Below are positions 5,809-9,981 of a stretch of 9,981 bases of DNA, piece by piece; the first letter of the stretch is position 1, and each line of letters starts with the position of its first letter. The stretch is from an uncultured bacterium (GTDB lineage: Bacteria > Cyanobacteriota > Vampirovibrionia > Gastranaerophilales > Gastranaerophilaceae): contig CASECH010000006.1 of assembly GCA_949286405.1 (NCBI GenBank), positions 1 to 9,981 on the forward strand, given 5' to 3'. The notes beneath the pieces were generated by a model that ran no database searches, was not told the origin of the DNA, and was given only the letters and a program-made list of their open reading frames with translations. Made by a program: the position numbers and the translations under genes.

Positions 5809-8205
5809 ATGATAGAGAATTTAGACCAATTAAAAAAAGCAATTGAAGTTGAAATAAAATACAAATATATTGACATTCATGGAAAAACACAACCTTTTTC
5901 AGGGTTCATAAAATCAGAAGCTAAAAAAAATTATAAATTGTCGAATAAAAATCCAAAATGGGCAGTTATTATAGAAGCTTTTGAACAATATCCATTTGAT
6001 AATATTAACAATAGGCGAAAAGCAATAGACAATCTAGTACGAGTTATAAAATCAGAATTAAAAGCAAAAGATTCCAATATTGACTCAAACAAGAACTACA
6101 TAGACAAATTTAAAGATAAAAAACCTTCTTTAGTTGATGTTATGTATATAAAAGGTGTTGGACCTAAACTAGCATATAAACTAAATAAATTAGGAATACA
6201 CACAGCACAAGATCTAATAACATATTTTCCAAGAAAACATATCGACTATTCATCAAGAACCCTAATAAAAAATCTTAAAGAAGGCGAAAATACAACTGTA
6301 TTCGGATATATAAAATCAGTTTCAGCATTCAATACAAAGAACAAATTATCTGTTATAAAAGTTGTAATAGCAGATGAAAGCGGGAAATTAGAACTTAGTT
6401 TTTTTCAAGCTAAATCAAACCAATACATGCTTGAACGAATAAAAGCTCAATTTCCAGTTAATGCTGCAATTATGATTTCAGGAAAAGTAAAACTAAATAA
6501 CTATGACCATAAACTAACAATTGATAAACCAAATTATTCAATTATGACAGGAGAATTTTTAGATGGAAAAAATTCTAACCTGAATATAGCAAGGATTGTT
6601 CCAATTTATACCGTATGCGAAGATTTAAGCATAAAAGTTTTACGCCGTGCAATTTTTAATGCAATTCAAACATACAAAAATCAAATAGAAGATATAATTC
6701 CTGATTTTATAAGAGAAAAATTCGGTATACTAAATAAAAAAGATGCTGTAGAACAAATTCATTTTCCAGAAACAGAAGAATTGCTTGAAAAAGCTAGATA
6801 TTCATTAATTTTTGAAGAACTTTTTATAATCCAATTAAAACTTGCACAACTTCGCGAGCTAAATTCTAAAAATCATTCTGCACTTGCATTGAAAACGATG
6901 CCTGGAGGACTTGTACAACAATTTATAAAAAATTTACCATTTGAACTAACAGGAGGACAAAAAAGAGCTGTAAATGAAATTCTTCATGATTTGACTTCCG
7001 ACAAACCAATGGCAAGACTTCTACAAGGAGATGTTGGAAGCGGAAAAACAGTAGTAGCAACAATTATGCTACTTGCTGGAGTAGAAAACGGTTATCAAGG
7101 TGCATTAATGGCTCCTACAGAAATTCTTGCACAACAACACTACAACAACCTAATAAACTGGCTCACACCACTTGGAATAAGTGTAGGATTATTCTTAGGA
7201 AGTCAAAATAAAAAAACACGAGAAAAATTTCAAAAAGATTTACTCAACGGACAAATGCATATTGCAGTGGGGACACATGCCCTAATACAGGAAAACATCA
7301 ATTTTAATAACTTAGGTGCAATTGTAGTAGATGAGCAGCATAGATTTGGAGTTAGACAACGAAATATACTAAAAAAGAAATCTCAAAACCCACAAATGCT
7401 TACAATGACAGCAACACCAATACCTAGAACTCTTGCTCTCACTGTACATGGAGATCTTGACTTAACAATAATAGATGAACTCCCTAAAGGGCGTCTACCC
7501 ATAAAAACATCCCTCGTAACCTCTCATAAAGGTGTATATGAACTTATAAAAAAAGAAATAGAAGCAGGCAGACAAGCATATGTGGTATATCCGCTAATAG
7601 AAGAAAGTGAAACTCTATCTGCAAAAGCAGCAACAATAGAAGCAGAAAGACTTCAGAACGAAGTTTTTCCACAGTTCAAAATAGGTCTTTTACATGGCAA
7701 ACTCAAAAATGAAGAAAAAGAACAGGTCATGAAAGATTTTAAAGATAAAAAATATGATATCCTCGTTTCAACAACAGTAGTAGAAGTAGGAGTTGACGTC
7801 CCAAATTCAACAATAATGCTTATTGAAAATGCAGAACGCTTTGGACTTTCCCAGCTACACCAGCTTAGAGGTCGTGTTGGACGAAATAATCTACAATCAT
7901 ACTGCATCCTGCACACATCGTCAAAATCCCAAGAAACAAGAGAAAGACTAAATATAATGACACAAACAAATGACGGGTTTGTAATAGCTGAAAAAGATTT
8001 GCAATTGAGAGGTCCTGGAGAATTCTTAGGGACACGCCAAAGCGGATTGCCGGATTTAATTATTGCAGACATAGTTAAAGATGCAAAAATTTTAGAACAA
8101 GCTAGAGATGAAGCAATAAATTTTGTAAAAACGCAAAATATTGATAATTATCCAAAATTAAAAGCACAAACTTCCCTTGAAGTTTTTGGCGGACTTGATA
8201 TTTAA
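5809..8205 (+). CDS. recG: ATP-dependent DNA helicase RecG
   Basis: This 798-residue superfamily 2 helicase remodels stalled replication forks and branched recombination intermediates in the cytoplasm. An N-terminal extension of about 105 residues precedes a helix-hairpin-helix-like segment (IKGVGPKLAYKLNKLGI, 114-130), the OB-fold wedge domain (about 150-245) that grips branched DNA, and two motor domains. Motifs seen are Walker A GDVGSGKT (407-414), APTEILAQQH (435-444), the DEQH box (508-511), TATPIPRTLAL (534-544), the region around VSTTVVEVGVDVPN (653-666), QLHQLRGRVGR (682-692) and the RecG-type tail DLQLRGPGEFLGTRQSG (730-746). E. coli RecG is about 100 residues shorter; longer N-termini are usual in cyanobacterial and plant RecG. 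The start lies 4 nt after the cyclase stop with only a weak ribosome site, so translation is probably coupled. No terminator hairpin is evident downstream. Confidence 0.98.
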   Translation: MIENLDQLKKAIEVEIKYKYIDIHGKTQPFSGFIKSEAKKNYKLSNKNPKWAVIIEAFEQYPFDNINNRRKAIDNLVRVIKSELKAKDSNIDSNKNYIDKFKDKKPSLVDVMYIKGVGPKLAYKLNKLGIHTAQDLITYFPRKHIDYSSRTLIKNLKEGENTTVFGYIKSVSAFNTKNKLSVIKVVIADESGKLELSFFQAKSNQYMLERIKAQFPVNAAIMISGKVKLNNYDHKLTIDKPNYSIMTGEFLDGKNSNLNIARIVPIYTVCEDLSIKVLRRAIFNAIQTYKNQIEDIIPDFIREKFGILNKKDAVEQIHFPETEELLEKARYSLIFEELFIIQLKLAQLRELNSKNHSALALKTMPGGLVQQFIKNLPFELTGGQKRAVNEILHDLTSDKPMARLLQGDVGSGKTVVATIMLLAGVENGYQGALMAPTEILAQQHYNNLINWLTPLGISVGLFLGSQNKKTREKFQKDLLNGQMHIAVGTHALIQENINFNNLGAIVVDEQHRFGVRQRNILKKKSQNPQMLTMTATPIPRTLALTVHGDLDLTIIDELPKGRLPIKTSLVTSHKGVYELIKKEIEAGRQAYVVYPLIEESETLSAKAATIEAERLQNEVFPQFKIGLLHGKLKNEEKEQVMKDFKDKKYDILVSTTVVEVGVDVPNSTIMLIENAERFGLSQLHQLRGRVGRNNLQSYCILHTSSKSQETRERLNIMTQTNDGFVIAEKDLQLRGPGEFLGTRQSGLPDLIIADIVKDAKILEQARDEAINFVKTQNIDNYPKLKAQTSLEVFGGLDI

Positions 8206-8243
8206 AATTATTAAGAAATATTAATTCTAAAAGTCACCAAAAA

Positions 8244-8279
8244 GCAATTATTCATATTTTACATACTTTATATATATAA
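8244..8279 (+). promoter_or_regulatory. Shared upstream element, copy 2 (GCAATT-N17-TATATA type)
   Basis: GCAATT at 8244 is followed by 17 nt ending in TAC at 8266 and then TTTATATATATAA (8267-8279), 25 nt before the ATG at 8305. The TA block is identical to copy 3, with the same spacing, although the 17-nt spacer differs. It lies in the 99-nt gap after recG and probably gives the following gene its own promoter. The factor that reads it is unknown. Confidence 0.55.
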
Positions 8280-8304
8280 ATCGGATAATTAAGGAGAAAG
8301 TATT

Positions 8305-9429
8305 ATGGTTGTATTTAATAATTTGCGACCTAGAATACCTTTTAGACAAACAACAATAATTAATAATAATAACTATTTTGGTGTTGGATTACCAATGCAT
8401 AAACATCACATTCACCATTACGGCTTTGGTGGCGGCTTTTGGAGAGGTATGGGATTATTAGGCGGCTTATCATTAACCAACATGTTTATGGGAACTTTGG
8501 GTAATATTTTTGGTTTTGGCAATAATAATCAACAATACTATCCTTCAATGAATTACAATCCTATGAATAGTTGTAACTGTCCAAATTACTCAACACAATT
8601 GAATGCAATAACAAATGAACTTGAAGCGATTAAAGCTCAGCAAAAAAGTCTTATGGATGCATTAAACATAGACTCATCTGCAAATAATAAAATAGAAACA
8701 AAACCAAACACTTCTACAAATACAGAATCTGCAGCTACATCAAATAATCAGCCACTAGCAGCAAGTACAAATGAAACAAAAGTTGAAACACCTAATAATA
8801 CTCAAAAAACAGAAACTTCAAGCAAGGTAAATACAACAAATACACCGCAGCAAGTATCTGAGACACAAGAGCAAGAAGCTCCAGAAACTATTAACTTAAC
8901 AAAAAATGATGGAGCAAAATTTGACCAAGCTCTAAAAAATATGCTAGAACAATTAGGATTTGATAACCTTCCACAATCAACTTTAAATAATGTAAAAAAT
9001 AACGTAACAAATATTTATACAGATGAAAATGGTGATATAAAATTCAACATCAAGGGCATAGTTCATGATACAGATACTTTAACAGAAATTGTACAAAGAT
9101 ATTATAAAGAAGGAGAAACTTCAAATATAAAAGTAGGCAAGTCACAATTTAATACTCAAAACAGTGAAACAGCCAAAATTACAAATCCATATTCAGGAGA
9201 TACAATAGAAGCAAAAGGAGTATCAGGATTTGGGCTTGCAGCAGTCGTAAAAGAAGTACAAGGAGGAATTACAAGCCAAGGAGAGATAGAAAAGACTAAC
9301 AAAAGAATAACACAACTGAAATCAGATTTTGAACAAGGCAAAGCTAAACTATCTTGGGCATACGTAAGCCAGAACAGCATGATGAGCAGATATGCGTACG
9401 ATAAAATCATTTCAGAAAAATATTCTTAG
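8305..9429 (+). CDS. Glycine-rich N-terminus protein with TTIINNNN motif, His/Cys patches and low-complexity linker, function unknown
   Basis: This 374-residue protein is not one I recognise. The start follows a good AAGGAG ribosome site. In order it has TTIINNNNYFG (16-26), a histidine cluster HKHHIHH (32-38), a glycine-rich hydrophobic stretch (41-72, GMGLLGGLSLTNMFMGTLG), a Tyr/Asn patch with Cys pair SCNC (89-92), a short helical, probably coiled-coil segment (96-120, LNAITNELEAIKAQQK), a Ser/Thr/Asn/Gln-rich linker (about 122-195) and a more ordered C-terminal domain (about 196-374) with GFDNLP, YTDENGDIKFNIKG and a helical end. There is no classical signal peptide; the glycine-zipper-like stretch could insert in a membrane. 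TTIINNNN recurs in the next gene, and the upstream element is shared with the genes at 325 and 9607, so I infer a paralogous, co-regulated envelope or exported protein. DENGDIKF resembles part of a calcium loop but is not a full EF-hand. A terminator follows, so it is probably transcribed alone. Confidence 0.85.
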   Translation: MVVFNNLRPRIPFRQTTIINNNNYFGVGLPMHKHHIHHYGFGGGFWRGMGLLGGLSLTNMFMGTLGNIFGFGNNNQQYYPSMNYNPMNSCNCPNYSTQLNAITNELEAIKAQQKSLMDALNIDSSANNKIETKPNTSTNTESAATSNNQPLAASTNETKVETPNNTQKTETSSKVNTTNTPQQVSETQEQEAPETINLTKNDGAKFDQALKNMLEQLGFDNLPQSTLNNVKNNVTNIYTDENGDIKFNIKGIVHDTDTLTEIVQRYYKEGETSNIKVGKSQFNTQNSETAKITNPYSGDTIEAKGVSGFGLAAVVKEVQGGITSQGEIEKTNKRITQLKSDFEQGKAKLSWAYVSQNSMMSRYAYDKIISEKYS

Positions 9430-9456
9430 CAAAATGTAAATATTACTAAAAAAAAT

Positions 9457-9485
9457 AAAAGCTCCCTGTTGAGGGAGCTTTTATA
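9457..9485 (+). terminator. Intrinsic terminator after the gene at 8305
   Basis: A perfect 11-bp stem pairs AAAAGCTCCCT (9457-9467) with AGGGAGCTTTT (9472-9482) around the loop GTTG. The 3' arm ends in a short T run (TTTTAT). The A run on the 5' side means it could also work in the opposite direction. It separates the gene at 8305 from the next gene's own upstream element. Confidence 0.92.
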
Positions 9486-9547
9486 TTGGGAATATATATA
9501 TTAGACATAAAATGTTAACAATTGTAAAGCAAAATTATACTAAAAAG

Positions 9548-9583
9548 GCAATTATATAATCGTTATATACTTTATATATATAA
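9548..9583 (+). promoter_or_regulatory. Shared upstream element, copy 3 (GCAATT-N17-TATATA type)
   Basis: GCAATT at 9548 is followed by 17 nt ending in TAC at 9570 and then TTTATATATATAA (9571-9583), 23 nt before the ATG at 9607. It lies downstream of a strong terminator, so the gene at 9607 needs a promoter here, which supports this element being or containing one. Confidence 0.6.
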
Positions 9584-9606
9584 GAGTATAAATACGGAGA
9601 AAGAGT

Positions 9607-9981
9607 ATGAACCACATCGGAGTATCACCAACAAGAACAAAACCAATAAGCTATAACCCGCTACGTGCCGGCCAATTCAGAGGCTACGGCGGTTGCAATG
9701 TTATTCCGAGCAGAACAACTATCATAAATAATAATAACATATTCATGGGTGGTTACGGAAATTATAACTGTTGCCAAGACACTAGCCTTACTACAGGCGA
9801 AAAATGGATGTTAGGCTTAGGAGTAGGCACAGGCTTACTTGGTACTATATTATCTCTTTTTGGAATTGGCAAAAACACTGAAAAAGGTGGTGTAGAACCT
9901 GAAACTACAACTCAAAATCAAACATCTACTCCAGCAGAAACAACAACTACTACCTCAACTACTCCAACAACAACATCAACA
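9607..9981 (+). CDS. Glycine-rich N-terminus protein with TTIINNNN motif and Thr-rich tail, partial
   Basis: This open frame starts at an ATG with a GGAG ribosome site 7 nt upstream and runs 125 codons off the window end without a stop. It is not a family I can name. The N-terminus holds FRGYGGC (24-30), TTIINNNNIFMGG (37-49) and YGNYNCC (50-56), then a strongly glycine-zipper-like hydrophobic segment MLGLGVGTGLLGTILSLFG (68-86), long enough to span a membrane. From about residue 98 it becomes almost pure Thr/Ser/Pro/Gln (TTTTTSTTP), a likely disordered stalk or linker. The TTIINNNN motif matches the preceding gene, and the Gly-Tyr/Asn-Cys patch resembles both that gene and the one at 325. 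Together with the shared upstream element this suggests paralogous envelope proteins. The C-terminal part lies outside the window. Confidence 0.85.
   Translation, partial: MNHIGVSPTRTKPISYNPLRAGQFRGYGGCNVIPSRTTIINNNNIFMGGYGNYNCCQDTSLTTGEKWMLGLGVGTGLLGTILSLFGIGKNTEKGGVEPETTTQNQTSTPAETTTTTSTTPTTTST

Noticed and set aside
5839..5874. GCAATT followed about 22 nt later by a TAC and an ATATAT stretch, resembling the shared upstream element
   Set aside because: It lies inside the start of recG, the spacing and TA block do not match exactly, and no gene starts after it.
7653..8072. Long antisense open frame (139 codons) opposite recG
   Set aside because: It mirrors the conserved helicase motifs on the other strand, has no ribosome site and no recognisable domain.
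9156..9410. Antisense open frame opposite the gene at 8305, with a hydrophobic-looking product
   Set aside because: It is nested inside a well-supported gene and has no independent start signal; the hydrophobicity is a by-product of the opposite strand's codons.
9928..9981. ACAACA/ACTACT repeats as a DNA repeat array or CRISPR
   Set aside because: The units are irregular codon repeats for Thr/Ser/Pro in an open frame, with no spacer structure.
1..9981. Mobile element, prophage or defence system
   Set aside because: No transposase, integrase, inverted-repeat pair, attachment-site duplication or defence-gene motif is visible. The tRNA at the edge has no integrase beside it on the visible side.

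Overview
The window is AT-rich bacterial chromosome with the standard genetic code. It holds one tRNA gene, seven intact or partial protein genes and one broken gene. A CsaB-type pyruvyl transferase, a CHASE2-type class III cyclase and a RecG with a long N-terminal extension all have good parallels in Cyanobacteria. With the low GC and the sugar-acid genes, this suggests a non-photosynthetic gut relative of Cyanobacteria (Gastranaerophilales/Melainabacteria type). That placement is an inference from gene content; no marker gene here proves it.

Layout. At 1-86 (minus) lies tRNA-Leu(UAA), with a clear sigma70-type promoter at 140-168. At 325-1224 (plus) is an unfamiliar protein with a glycine-rich N-terminus and three EF-hand-like calcium loops. 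At 1230-3795 (minus) is a tight three-gene operon read from an extended -10 promoter: a KDPG-aldolase-like gene broken by an in-frame TAA, a PfkB sugar kinase (probably KDG kinase) and a CsaB-like pyruvyl transferase. At 3852-8205 (plus) a CHASE2 adenylate cyclase is followed after 4 nt by recG. At 8305-9429 and 9607-9981 (plus, the second cut by the window end) are two more unfamiliar proteins with glycine-rich N-termini, separated by a strong intrinsic terminator.

The least described part is the set of three glycine-rich-N-terminus genes (325, 8305, 9607). Each is preceded by the same element: GCAATT, then exactly 17 nt ending in TAC, then a TTATATATATAA-like block 19-25 nt before the ATG. 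Two of the proteins share the motif TTIINNNN near the N-terminus. All three combine a glycine-zipper-like hydrophobic stretch with a Cys/Tyr/Asn/Gly-rich patch, followed by unrelated C-terminal parts. This looks like a co-regulated family of envelope or exported proteins, possibly with a shared sorting or anchoring module. Regulation and localisation are inferred, not shown.

A second point of interest is the aldolase gene. It is readable over its full expected length of 202 codons except for one TAA. That TAA falls, by eye alignment, where the family has its catalytic glutamate, and several other active-site positions are also atypical.
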